Of a DNA stretch of 64,000 nt, positions 41,334-52,301 are shown one piece after another. The DNA is from Crambe crambe. Its lineage: Eukaryota; Porifera; Demospongiae; Poecilosclerida; Crambeidae. How positions within the stretch are numbered: position 1 is the stretch's first letter; every line of letters starts with the position of its first letter. Location of the stretch: the NCBI GenBank assembly GCA_963924555.1, contig OZ004597.1, forward strand, positions 558,001 through 622,000, in the 5' to 3' direction. The notes under the pieces are model-generated. The model searched no databases and was not told the origin of the DNA. It was given only the letters and a program-made list of their open reading frames with translations. Position numbers and translations under genes: made by a program.

Positions 41334-44300
41334 GCATTATACTCCATAACAGTCAATAGACCTCCGTTATCTATAGTGATATCAGACACTATCTAATGTT
41401 TCCATATAAGCGGGAATTAAGCAGCTGCTTACGATTGGTCAAATGATATATAGAGGAGAGTGTAGTAGTGATTTGCATCCACACAGAGTGTTGTAGAAAC
41501 ACAACCTGTGTACTAACCCTTAAGTTTCCCAATTAACCCCTGACTCATCACCATGAGACTTAAGTTTGTCAACAATTCAGCACGAGTGCTCATACCTGTT
41601 GGTTTTTCTGTTTTTGTGGTTGATGTGGGAGCCATGGAAGGACGAGGGTGCAGTGCAGATGACATTAAAGGGGGCGGAGGAAGGAGTCGACTAGGAGTGG
41701 TGGACGAGGCGGGAGAGGACAAGGAAGGAAAGAGCAATCCCAGAGATGATAAAGGGGGAGATGGGAGGGGCGAGGAGGAAGGGAGAGATGGGAGAGATGG
41801 GAGGGGTGAGGAGGAAGGGAGAGATGGGAGGGGCGAGGAGGAAGGGAGAGATGGGAGGGGCGAGGAGGAAGGGAGAGATGGGAGGGGCGAGGAGGAAGGG
41901 AGAGATGGGAGGGGCGAGGAGGAAGGGAGAGATGGGAGGGGCGAGGAGGAAGGGAGAGATGGGAGGGGCGAGGAGGAAGGGAAAGATGGGAGGGGCGAGG
42001 AGGAAGGGAAAGATGGGAGGGGCGAGGAGGAAGGGAAAGATGTGAGGACAGAGGGAGAAGGGGGAGGGGATGAAGAAGAAACAGGAGGTTCGATGGTTGT
42101 GAAAGGGAGGAGTAGAATGGGGGAAAGGGACGAGGTGGGTGGAGGAGGATCCATGGAGGTGAAGGGTAGGAGGAGAGATGGAGATGGGGAAGGAAATGAG
42201 GTGAGAGTAGGTTCAGAGATGAAACTAGAAAATAGTCCTTGTTCTAGAGATGATCTGGTAATGGCTTCATTGGTAGTGGTTGGTGAGGGTGAGGGTGTGG
42301 TGGGGTTGACCAGGGAGGAGGGGGCACTGGACATTGGTGGCAGAGAACTGGCAATGGTGGCTTGGGGCAGGGGTGAGGACAGCTGAGCATCTTCTGTTGA
42401 TTCCATTACATAAAACAAAAAAACAAATGAAGGGAAGCAAGAAGGAAGTTTGAGAAAAAAGGTCATTCAACAGCTTCCACAGCTGTGGTGCAAGGTAGTG
42501 AGGGAAGGAATGCTTGATTTAACTGTTAGATGTCTTGTCGCTGTCTGGGACAAGTCTTTGAACACCCTGAGGAATCTACGTCTCCACTACCACAAACACA
42601 CATAAACATATCTACATTTGGGGGGTATCTCAACTCTGATCATCTTGCATGTGTGCACATAGTGAAGGTAGGCCAATACGCTGGTTCTTTGATGAAAGTG
42701 GAGGAGGGGACAAGTCTAAAGGTGAGGTGAGTTGATGATGTCACATGCAGTCAGTGAAATGGAAAATGCATATGTATTGATTACATTGGCTCATTGGCTT
42801 ATGCCAACGTCCAGAAATTGAGCAGCACGGGTACTAATGGTCCATGCAGGGACAAAGACATCGACAGACCGACAATAAAGAACACATTATAAATTTGTGA
42901 TATGCATAGAAAAGGAGTACAATATATATCCATTTTTCAACGACAACTTCACTATCTTAGTGCCATGCCAAGTACAGTGCTTTGGGGGAATGCCTTTTGG
43001 TGCCTTATGTAGACCTGCTTTACTAACATTTTGACAGCAAGTTTACACAAGGTAATAGTAAAGATAGGGATGCCATGGATACAGTGATCTTGCAACATGA
43101 AATTCAGAACACCAAACCAAAATTTATATAGCCTCCTTTCAAAGGACTTAATTGTGGCTTTAGAGTTGGGCTACTTAAAAAAAATTTTGGTTTGGTGTTC
43201 TGAATTTCATGTTGCAAGATCACTGCAATCCACTGTACCACCAATAACAAGTCTACCACATAATAGATATTATGGTAACCCCTTTTACCTTGGCAATTCT
43301 TTTCAATGTTGAAGCTCACTTCAAGTTTCTGTCGAGTGGTGATGACAGTGGTAGAGATATTGATAAGGAGTCTACCCTTCCCAACTGAATTGGGACCACA
43401 CAAAAAACGAAGAGAAAAATCTGCAGCCAAAAAAAACAACAAAAAAACAGACCAACATGAGTAACTTTGTGTGTGAGTGGAAGGTGTTTGTTCAGTTAAG
43501 TCAGGCTGGGCTTCAACTTCAAGGGATATTATTATGTCTCTTACCTGATTCCTTCGATGGAATGAATCCCGATGTGGAGATGTTGGAACCAATATCCCTG
43601 AAGTGCCCTGAAGGACTGCCCACCAGGGAAAGCTCATAACTCACCTATTCAGGAAAATTGAGAAGAGATACAAAATAACTACCGAAAACCATTTAAGTTC
43701 AGGCCAGACCAGCTGTCTCTGCATGGAGCCATGCATGCAAACTTTTCACCTTTGAACTTAGTCCGTACCAAAACAGTAGAAATCCACACTGGACTAATTA
43801 GATCAGCAAAGTCTTGTACAAACTTGGCTATAATAAGCTTGGCTATAGTTTTGAAGTGAGCACTTTAGAATGATTGCATGCTGATCTCTATAGTAACTAA
43901 CTGTATGCAGATCTCTATAGCAACTAACTGCATGCTAGTCTCAACATGCTGGGGAGACTATGTGCTCTGTTGCACATACTCTAGAGGAGAGAATCCTTAA
44001 CAGGCGTGAGAGAGTTATTTGTCTTAGGAACCATCACTTCTTAAAACATAATACACTTGTATAGCTTAAGTATAGCTAACATTTCATTACAGAAGAACTT
44101 GACACAATTCATACAATTCACACTAAATATGCATACTGCTTTACTAGCCTGGAGGGTAACTACTATAGCCACACCCACAAAGGGTGTGGTATACTAAATA
44201 GTTATTCTGTCAGCTCATCCTACATGTCTTGGAGCAGAAATCTTCTCATGATACAAAATAGTAAAGGGCCTCCTAATTCCTTGAATGCTATGACAACATG

Positions 44301-47300
44301 CAACGAATACATGAGTAATGAAAGCTACCTGTGTCTTACTGTCAGTCACCATGGGAAAGAAGCCTCTTTTTTTAATTACTTAATTGCCATTTAACTGCCC
44401 AGCACTCTTACAGAATCCATAGCAACATGTACAGCAATTCTAATAGGAGCTTTATTGAATTACATTCTTAGAGCTGTGCTTAATCATCATGTTCCTGTAC
44501 TTAATGCAATTAATCATGTTCCCATTGTGTGCCCATGCTCTGATGCCACTATGACATCCCCCGGCCCACACACCTCAAGTTCTCATTTACTCCCCATAGC
44601 AAAAAGTGATGTGACACTTTGCATTTGAATGCCTCAACGAGCTCGAGCATGCAACCATGGCAGTGGAGGATGTCGTGCAATTATTAACATGAGGGAAGGA
44701 TGTGCTATAGCACTGCATGACTGTTGATGAAGGTGAGGGCACTGGCTGAATTACCAGCCCTCAATTAACTCCTATACAAAACTACTGAAAGCTCTAATTC
44801 TCCTTGCCAAAGAGTACAGGGAAGTGTATGGACTGTCTTCTTGTAGGATAATTTGCCTCTGGGTTTGGTTATTCACTCTCATCCTAAGTAAGTGATTCAA
44901 TTACTGACTGGAGCCAGCTTTATTCACAATACATTAGTGGCATTCCCTGCACATATGTGGGCATGGCAGTAGAATATACTTGTACTACAAGCTTGCTATA
45001 GCACGTAATACTATTATAACAGCACGTGCTACTATTATAACAGCACGTGCTACTATTATAAAACAGCACGTGCTATATCATAACGAGCACATTATGTGAA
45101 TATATGCACCTAATTATGTGTACACGTCACGTGTGCATATCATATAGCACGTGCTACTATTATATGGGCCTCGCAGCTGGCATGCACTCAGCCAGCTGCA
45201 CTGATCCACATGAGCCAAGATCTGATAACTTGTTACACTATCATTGAAGTTACATCATAAGAACTAGATCAGTTTCACTGCACATCAGAAAAATAATCAA
45301 TTGACAGATTTGGGACTCTGTAAAATTCCCATGTCACCTCTCTAGGGACATGCAAATTATGCTGGCATAGTTTTGGGCATAATGGGTTGAACCGTAATGC
45401 CAGCACAATGCTGGCATAATGGGGGATTTTTACTTCCAGGGGTTGGCAGATATGGAGGTATTGATGTTCACTCTTGAGTTCCTTTGTATAAACTGCTGAA
45501 TTAGAGTAGCCACCTACGTGATTGGTGGTGGTAACAAAAAAAACAACTATACACACACATATACACACACTCTGAATGGTGGTACGGCCATGGCCGTATC
45601 AGCCATAGCAGTGCCTCCGGCCGTGTTATTATAACTGCTATTTTCTTTATTAAATGTTCCAGCAAACTAACTTGCTGCTGATAAAATTATATATGATGGA
45701 TGACTAAAAGAGGCTGCAATTATGCTACAATAAACCATCACTTATTAATTTTCTTACCAATTTTTAAAGCATAATAGGCATTTTTATTGAGCATAATAGG
45801 GCAGGGGTTCTGGCATTGGAGCATAGCATAATAGGGAAGAAAAAAAGCATAATTTGCATGTCTCTACACCTCTCCCCCTAGGCCCCTCCCATGTAACCCC
45901 TCCCCCTAGGCCCTCTCCCATGTAACCCCTTCCCCTAGGCCCTCTCCCATGTCACCCCTCCCTCTAGGCCCTCTCCTGTGTAACCCCTTCCCCTAGGCCC
46001 TCTCCTGTGTAACCCCTTCCCCTAGGCCCTCTCCTGTGTAACCCCTTCCCCTAGGCCCTCTCCTATGTAACCCCTTCCCCTAGGCCCTCTCCTGTGTCAC
46101 CCCTCCCCCTAGGCCCTCTCCCATGTCACCCCTCCCCCTAGGCCCTCTCCCATGTCACCCCTCCCCCTAGGCCCTCTCCTGTGTAATCCCTTCCCCTGTA
46201 ATTGAACAATGGCTACAGTCAATTCAAGAATGTCAGCTCGACTCATTTTACGTATCAGGATGATTTAATAACAGCTGCAATGCTCTCTTGCTGAGATCAG
46301 CAAAGTGCAGGGCTGGCTTCTTGGGGCCTCTGACATACATGCAGCCACTTGCTAGGTCTCACAGAAGACCTATAGAGATGGACTGTGATACACGTTGCTC
46401 AGTAACAGAATATCCAAGCACACTGACTATCTCTATCCTTTTTCCACAGGAAGAAGCAACATGGGAAGACCAAGAGTAATTTGTACATCAAATCAAAGTT
46501 CCTTGCAGGATGGCACATGTAAGGTAGCCTCAGGGTATAGACTACAACAAGTTTAGTAGCCCTTGGCCACCAGTTATAGGAGAGGAGGTTATTTCATCAT
46601 CAAACTTAAAACTCACATTTGTAGTTGCAACCCAGGTCATTGCCACATTGTTGATCTGGGAGGGAAGAGGAGGAAGGATGGTAGCCATGGTGCTCATGAG
46701 AAAGAGAGGACCATTGCCAGAACCAGATCCTACACTTGGAGGAGGTGTGGTAGTTGCTTCTGTCAGTTGGAGGGAGCCGTCTTCACCTATCAAGGACTGT
46801 CCGTCACGAACAATATCAACCATTTGACCTAGAGGTGATACACAGAATGATAAGATCATGAATTTCCATGCTCATGAACAACATTACTCGGGGTAGATTA
46901 CTTATCCTCAGCTTTAGCTAGCTGTCATGCATAGGTGGTACAAGTCTAGCTCTGTGCTTTCATTTTGGTTGGAGAGGGGACAGGACCTTTCATACATTCT
47001 ATGCATGTACCAAAAAAAGAAAAGAAAAAAAAAGAATGTCTATAGACCTGACAAGCTGCTTAGCAACCAAACCCAACCAATGAATGTAAACTTAATAGTC
47101 CAGTCAACTGCGGATAATAAAAATCCATTATACTAAATACATGCTCCTCGTTCATTCAGGACTTTACCAGCTCAATCCAAGATTGCAATGCAAAGAACAT
47201 TATCACCATTCAAGGAATACATCATTATGAACAAGTCTGGGTCTCCCACCTGGCCTGGCCTGCCCCCTCCCTCCTCCCCATCACATTGCACAAGCCTTTG

Positions 47301-48254
47301 TTCCAACTCATAAAACACATTTGTAGTAGATGACACACAAGACTGCCTTATAAGCAAAGGAACAAACTCCCCATGAAAAATAACAAGGTGTTGGGGACTA
47401 TAACATTTCATGTCCTAGTTCCACTATTCACAATATGAATATGATGTTTCTTTTAATTCTGACATTGGACCCATACTGTTAACTTGAGCTTTAGCACAAA
47501 GGCTAGTGCTGGGAGAGTGGAATCTGATATCTTTTAGGTACTTTGATGGCAGCCGTCACTTAATGAGAGTTCTACTGATCAGTAGTGACTATTATAGTGC
47601 CACAGCAGTAGGCTTAGGTAGATTATGCCAGCATAATTTTAGGAATAATTGGTACTTCCTGGAATCAAGCATAATGCCAGAATAATAGGGCATATTTTGA
47701 GCATAATGAGAATAATTGGAGCTTCTGCAAGCCTGAAAACAAAGACTCCTGTCACTCTTTACTGCCTGAGGTGGTTTCTTGCTACACTGTGACAGTGTCT
47801 AAGACCTGAATCATTATTATGGACAACTACATGCAGCTGTTAGTTTATGGCAATGGCTAAGCTACTTCTAGCTCTGCTACTGGTGGACTGGGGAAGCATA
47901 ATCATAAGGTGGAGTGGAACATTATCTTGCCACAGGCTAACTGGGTGAAACCAATTAAATGCTGAGAGATTGATCACTGGTACCAGTGAACTCGTGCAAT
48001 GAAAACAACTCAGCAATCTTGAACTAATGGATTGTAGATAGCATCTCCGACAACATGAGAGAGAGAGAATAATTACCTCTAATTGCATTGAAGTCTTCAC
48101 TGCCTTGGAAGTAGGTCTCGAGCTGGGATCGGCTGATATAGATGCTGAAGGTAGCACAGGCGCCTAGCAACTGGTACATAAGCACCATGATGGTTATTAG
48201 CAATCCTGTGGTCCTGAAGCCAAGCAGCTGCTGAAGATTCTGCCAACCCGTCAT
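37394..48254 (-). CDS. RYK: RYK-like Wnt receptor pseudokinase with WIF domain, mucin-like stalk and long tail
   Basis: Exon 1 (48077-48254) gives a signal peptide (ITIMVLMYQLLGACA) and the start of a WIF domain (FSIYISRSQLETYF). It continues in 46540-46830 (VAMTWVATTNVSFKF) and about 43290-43630 (YELSLVGSP to LEVSFNIEKNC). An exon at about 41600-42420 encodes a Ser/Pro/Thr stalk with ten 9-residue SLPSSSPLP repeats. The TM exon (41124-41240) reads LLIVVFAPVVGVLVFSILIL, then a CCKKKKR stop-transfer. In the kinase-like domain the beta-3 Lys is kept (IMMKMY), HRD is HPD (HPDLALRNC) and DFG is SDG (KISDGALSQ). WSYGVTLWEVMTL and RPNF follow. RYK is a known pseudokinase co-receptor for Wnt. The Ser/Pro-rich tail of about 400 residues, ending STFAHWGKD, has no counterpart in vertebrate RYK. 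Exon edges near 40400-40800 are not resolved. Confidence 0.85.
39160..39300. repeat. GGA-rich low-complexity tract in a RYK intron
   Basis: About 140 bp of GGA/GGGA units form a strand-asymmetric purine tract between the activation-loop exon and the preceding kinase exon. Purine runs of this kind can form triplexes or quadruplexes. Confidence 0.9.
39490..39566. repeat. 23-bp tandem repeat in a RYK intron
   Basis: GACAGCATAATTTACTAGTC recurs three times with a shortened fourth copy. Confidence 0.85.
40495..40620. repeat. ~39-bp minisatellite in a RYK intron
   Basis: CCACTCCAGGACAGCCATAT followed by AACATCCCC recurs about four times with point differences, between two kinase-domain exons. Confidence 0.85.
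41285..41330. repeat. (AC)n microsatellite in a RYK intron
   Basis: About 20 AC units lie between the TM exon and the stalk exon. Confidence 0.95.
41760..42045 (-). repeat. 27-bp coding minisatellite of the RYK stalk
   Basis: Ten tandem copies encode SFPSSSPLP (three) and SLPSSSPLP (seven). One partial unit (SLP) breaks the register by a multiple of three, so the frame is preserved. High DNA identity between copies points to recent expansion and likely length polymorphism. Confidence 0.9.
43082..43225. mobile_element. Fold-back element: perfect 44-bp inverted repeat with 56-nt loop
   Basis: 43082-43125 is the exact reverse complement of 43182-43225. The arms begin CAGTGATCTTGCAACATG and end CAAGATCACTG. 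The left arm follows TA; the right is followed by CA. CAGT...ACTG ends and a TA target are Tc1/mariner-like, so a mariner-type MITE is plausible with one base of the target duplication changed. It sits in a RYK intron close to a WIF exon. Confidence 0.75.
44985..45160. repeat. Tandem CACGTG palindromes in a RYK intron
   Basis: A ~21-bp unit ACAGCACGTGCTACTATTAT recurs about three times, with further AGCACGTGCT palindromes nearby at 45150-45160 and a TCACGTGT between. Each unit holds the E-box CACGTG inside the 10-bp palindrome AGCACGTGCT. Confidence 0.75.
45343..45866. mobile_element. hAT-like non-autonomous element (MITE) with 8-bp target-site duplication
   Basis: The element starts TAGGGACATGCAAATTATGC and ends with the inverse of TAGAGACATGCAAATTATGC, a 20-bp terminal inverted repeat with one mismatch. 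It is flanked on both sides by CACCTCTC (45335-45342 and 45867-45874). The 8-bp duplication and TAGRG termini fit the hAT superfamily. The 524-bp interior has repeated GCATAAT motifs and no transposase reading frame, so it must rely on enzyme from elsewhere. It lies in the large RYK intron. Confidence 0.85.
45875..46200. repeat. Intronic minisatellite CCCTAGGCCCTCTCC
   Basis: About twelve copies of a 26-27 bp C-rich unit (CCCTAGGCCCTCTCC plus YRTGTMACCCCTYCC) begin directly at the right flank of the hAT-like element. Copies differ only by CCATGT/TGTGT and C/T changes. Confidence 0.9.
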
Positions 48255-49291
48255 CTTTTATTATGTTCTTGAAAGTAGAAATATCCCACTGACTTGGCAT
48301 TTAAAAAAATTGGTGATACTTGTACTACAAAAAAATAAAATAATAATTATAATCAGCCAAACATTATATAACAGACTATCAAAGAAATTGTTTAAAGACT
48401 AAAATTAGTCGTCCAGCAGATTTAACTATATAAAGAGTGAAAGCATTCATGAGGAAGCCTCTATTAGTTTGCAGGTGTTGGAAGAACATCTTGGAAGTTT
48501 GGTCGGTTGAGGGTTGAAACATGCGTAACATGGTTGGCTCCTGATTGGAAGATCAAGCCACGATAAGCACAAGGTATCCTAACGCCATTACTACAACTTA
48601 AGTGACTACACCCACACAAAAGCCACACTCCTCAGAACCATATCAACACCCCACCATTCCCCCCCCCCCCCCCCCCCTCCCAAAATGCTTCAAGTATAAA
48701 CAAGTCAAGTAGCTATTATAAAGACAGATAATTGAAACCAAAAGTAAACGTGCCTTTTCTAGTCAGACACCAGACATTTAGATTTAATTACTTAATTACA
48801 AGAACAAATAACTGATAAAAACCTCTCTCTCTCCACTCCTCCAACTGTGCATCTATCAAGCTGGAATTAACACCTTCTGCAGCATCCCATCCCATCCCAT
48901 CCCATCCCAGTATAAACATGAACATCCCAAGCTCTTGATCACAGTCACAGCATTGGGCTACTGTAATTAGCTAGCTAGCTTGCCATAGCTGGCCCTTGCT
49001 AGATATAGAATACAGACAGTTAGCAATTATTTTAGTTGCATGCGCAAGCAGATCAGATTGATTGCTTACAGTAACTGCTGGCTAGCTGGCTGGCTAGATG
49101 ATCTTCGATAATTTAATTTAGATCAGTAGCTTACCTCACTTGGCGTGATCAGCTCCTTTACATACAGATTCAGATCTTGGGATAAAAAAAGTGAATAAGT
49201 TTACCACATGCATGCATTAATTTCGTGCGAGAAAGTGCAAAGCCTCGTCGATCTTATTCAACGAAAGGTGTGTAAAATTGAATTTCTGAAA
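48255..49291. promoter_or_regulatory. Divergent intergenic region between RYK and DNAJC8
   Basis: About 1 kb with no supportable gene. It holds the presumed 5' UTR/promoter of RYK on the left and of DNAJC8 on the right. Low-complexity pieces are a poly-C run at 48660-48677, five CATCC units at 48884-48908 and TGGCTAGC repeats near 49080-49100. Confidence 0.5.
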
Positions 49292-50887
49292 ATGGCGGCA
49301 GCCACTGGGTCTGGGCCAGGGCCAGGGAAGGCAACAGAGGCAAGTTCTAAACCTAGTGGAGCAGCTGGAGAAGCGACCACCGGTGACAGCTCCTTTAAGA
49401 AGTTTATGAACGAGGTAGGGTTCTCAATAAAGTGGAAAATATCCCGTCATAATGAATGTAGCTGGCAGCTAGCCATACAGATAGTTATGGTGTATGAAAA
49501 GTATGGCTAATTATTTTCAGGTGAAGGAGATAGAGAAGCGAGATGCCATCCTCACAAGTGCTCAGCAAATTGATCGTCTTCTACGTCCAGGGTCAAAGTA
49601 CATTAATCTCAACCCCTTTGAGGTAGGTGGCCAGGACTAAGTGCAGAGAGGTGGGGCTATAGATAGCAAGCACAAGAGCTAACATGTCTGCTAAGTACAT
49701 TGGGGGAATTGTCAATGCATCTAACTTAGCCAGGGAGGGAGATGCATCACTGTAGGGTGGGGATAAAGGACAAGCTGTGGATTTGCACTCTCACAGTTAA
49801 GACTAAGAGTAATGGTTGCTAATATAATGTGATCTTGATTATTTGCTGTGTCTGGGCAGCTAATGACTTCTAATTTTGCTAATGACTTCTAATTTTGTTC
49901 CCTAATTCCTAATCAGTTTTTATGGGAGATAAAACTTGTGAAATGTGTACCTATCTCTTCGCTACACACATGATGTAGGTTCTAATGATTGAAACTGACA
50001 CACCTGAAGACCAGCGACGAAAGGCATACAGAAAAGTACTGATTCTGGAAGGGTATATTGGACTGGTATTAATTAACCCCCTCCCTCCTCTATTATGCAG
50101 TTATCCTTCTTGGTACATCCTGATAAAAACCCTGATGACAGAGACAGGGCTCAGAGAGCATTTGAAGGTAGGATCGGTATATACCTTTCCCCTGAAACCT
50201 TTTTACTAAGGCCAGTGGTAGGTTATTTGGTAATGGTCAACACAACGATAAACAACATTCAATATATTTTGGTAATGGTCGGTATACAATCATGTAGCTG
50301 TAAATAAGGCATACAAGATGTTTGATGATGAAGAGCAGCTGCAATACTGTATGGGAGTGGCAGAAGAAGCTCGTGAAACACTGGATGCAAAGCTGGCTGA
50401 AAACAGAAGAGAGGCAAAGAAGAATGGCAAAGGAAGCATTGAAGAAGATGACCCAATCAAGGTGAAATAACTCGACTCAGAGGATAGGATATTTAATTTC
50501 CCCATCCACCCTCTTTGTGACTTTGTTTATAGTACAAGCAGGCATATCGTAATGCCATGACTAAGCTCTTTGCTGATCTGGAGCTGAAGAAGCAGAAGAT
50601 GGAGGAGATGGAGAGTAATGAAAAGAAGCGGCAAAGAGAAGAAGAGGACGCCATTGAACTCAAAGCCAAGGTTGCAAAGGAGTGGAAACAAGAGTGGGAA
50701 GTAAGTTTATATCATGCCCTCCCAAGAGGGAACTCAATGATATGCAAAACTACCTTTGTAGGCAACTCGATCAGACAGAGTAGATAGTTGGAGAAATTTT
50801 CAACATAAAGGTTCAAAGAAGAAAAAAGTCAAAAAGACCATGGGACTACTCAAACCACCTAAATTAAAGCAAGAAAAAAGAATTTAG
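49292..50887 (+). CDS. DNAJC8: DnaJ homologue subfamily C member 8 (spliceosome-associated SPF31)
   Basis: Seven exons, about 267 codons, close to the 253 of human DNAJC8. ATG 49292 gives an Ala/Gly-rich start (MAAATGSGPGPG), then FKKFMNEVKEIEKRDAILT, the J domain (PFEVLMIETDTPEDQRRKAYRK, HPD in LVHPDKNPDDRDRAQRAFE, VNKAYKMF), a charged helix (MEEMESNEKKRQREEEDAIE) and the conserved basic end (TRSDRVDSWRNFQ, GSKKKKVKKT). The HPD motif is intact, so it should stimulate Hsp70. The human protein associates with spliceosomes. It converges on RPL13A with 124 bp between stops. Confidence 0.95.
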
Positions 50888-51011
50888 TCATGATTTGTTC
50901 CACCATCGATTTGCAGTATTGAATTCACAGTTACATGTATGTACATGCCACAGTGACTTCAAAGTTGTTCTTTTTGAAAAAAAAGTTCGCATAAAATACA
51001 TGCATGACTGC

Positions 51012-52197
51012 TTATGCATATCCCATGTCTGCTAACTGTTTGTTAATTGCTGCAAGACGAGGCTGTGCCTTCTTTTCTGCGTCCTTCTTCATGTGCTACA
51101 AACATAAGGGAGCATACAGTAAATGGACAAGAATTATACAAGATCGATTTATACCGAGAGACGCTTTTGGCGCAAGTAATACTCTTTTGCTTTTGCTTTT
51201 CTCTTCTCTTCCAGCGTCTTCACTACTTCCTACACACGCACAACAAACTCCTAAATGAGGGATTCCCCCTTCCTCTAGGGCAATGTGAGCATCTATGGTG
51301 GCCAAGTAATTCACAAAGGTGGGAACCACTCGGTGAATATGTGATGCACTGCTCTGATATAACGAGGGAGTAGCACAAACTCAATATACAAGAAATGGAG
51401 CATGTGACTCTATACCCTCGTCAACATTATAAGCAATTATACTCGATACCTCACCTGATATTTCCATCCGACTTCACTAGACAGCTTGCCAACGACACAA
51501 AACTAATGATCACAGCAAAATGAATTGTACTATAATTAATGCACACCAATGGTAATTACCCTACGTCCAGGCTTCAGTCTGAGGACCCTCAAAGCAGCAG
51601 GCACAACCATTCTCTTCTGCTTGTCATAAGGTGGAGGAATACCCTCAAACACCTTGGGAAAAGAGTTAGCCACATCCCACAGTCACAGCCAGTTAGCTAA
51701 GTACCTTGAGTCTGTTGAGTGCGGCCATTCCTCTCTTGGTTTTATGTGGTACCATACCACGGATTGTGTGGTAAAGTATGCGGCTAGGAGCACGGAAGTG
51801 GAAGGGCCCGCGACTGGGGTTCACAATGCATCTCAGCTTCAGATACCTCAGATACTTCACTGTAACACAGATAGTTGATCACTACAAATTTCAATGTATT
51901 GCTGACAAGACTCACACTTATTCCGGTAAAAACTACCGCTAATGTTCAACTCTTCACATCGGACCACTACTACTCTTTGCCCTAAAGAATGATCTCCAAT
52001 AAATGTATATCTAACTGTTGATCAATTGCTCTAACCTTGTAAGATGGCCTTGGCAATTATGGAGGATAGGCGACCTAAAAGGTGCCCTGAAGCATCAATC
52101 AGGATTTGCTATAGTAGGGGGTGCATGTGACGTTCACATTAGGCATAGGACTATGTTGACATTAATAATATTATAGACTTACCTTCTCAAATCCCAT
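51012..52197 (-). CDS. RPL13A: Ribosomal protein L13a (uL13)
   Basis: Eight exons give about 200 codons, the family's normal size. Exon 1 encodes only MGFEK (52183-52197). It is followed by [82 protein letters not shown] and a basic C-terminal helix ending LADMGYA. The assignment is certain. The mRNA start carries a 5' TOP tract. Vertebrate RPL13A introns host box C/D snoRNAs; I looked for paired C and D boxes in the introns here and found none convincing. It is head-to-head with the Ashwin homologue over 104 bp. Confidence 0.97.
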
Positions 52198-52301
52198 CTT
52201 CTTGACAAAAACGTGGTAAAGGGAAAGAGCACGTGCTTCTAGCCAATTTTATAATGGGCATGCGCGAGGGACTTGAACTTTGACCCTCAAGGTGCCTGAA
52301 A
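52198..52301. promoter_or_regulatory. Bidirectional promoter of RPL13A and the Ashwin homologue
   Basis: The 104 bp between start codons contain the RPL13A TOP tract, CCAAT at 52243-52247, and GCATGCGC at 52258-52265, an NRF1-like core. TTTTATAAT next to the CCAAT could act as a TATA element. Confidence 0.65.
52218..52229 (-). promoter_or_regulatory. 5' TOP tract of RPL13A
   Basis: The minus strand reads CTCTTTCCCTTT about 20 nt before the start codon. A cytosine followed by an uninterrupted pyrimidine run at the mRNA start is the terminal oligopyrimidine signature of ribosomal-protein mRNAs. The transcription start is inferred. Confidence 0.7.

Noticed and set aside
41553-42386. 277-codon plus-strand open frame rich in GRGEEEG
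   Set aside because: It mirrors the 27-bp coding repeat of the RYK stalk. The minus-strand frame connects by good donors and acceptors to the WIF and TM exons.
46288-46479. Short plus-strand open frame in the RYK intron
   Set aside because: It has no recognisable homology, no splice partners or poly(A) signal, and lies antisense to RYK.
47620-47720. Second hAT-like element with GCATAAT motifs
   Set aside because: It resembles the interior of the element at 45343-45866 but no terminal inverted repeat or target duplication could be found, so only the relationship is noted.
51012-52197. Possible box C/D snoRNAs in RPL13A introns
   Set aside because: Vertebrate RPL13A hosts snoRNAs, but I found no convincing paired C (RTGATGA) and D (CTGA) boxes with terminal stems on the sense strand of these introns.
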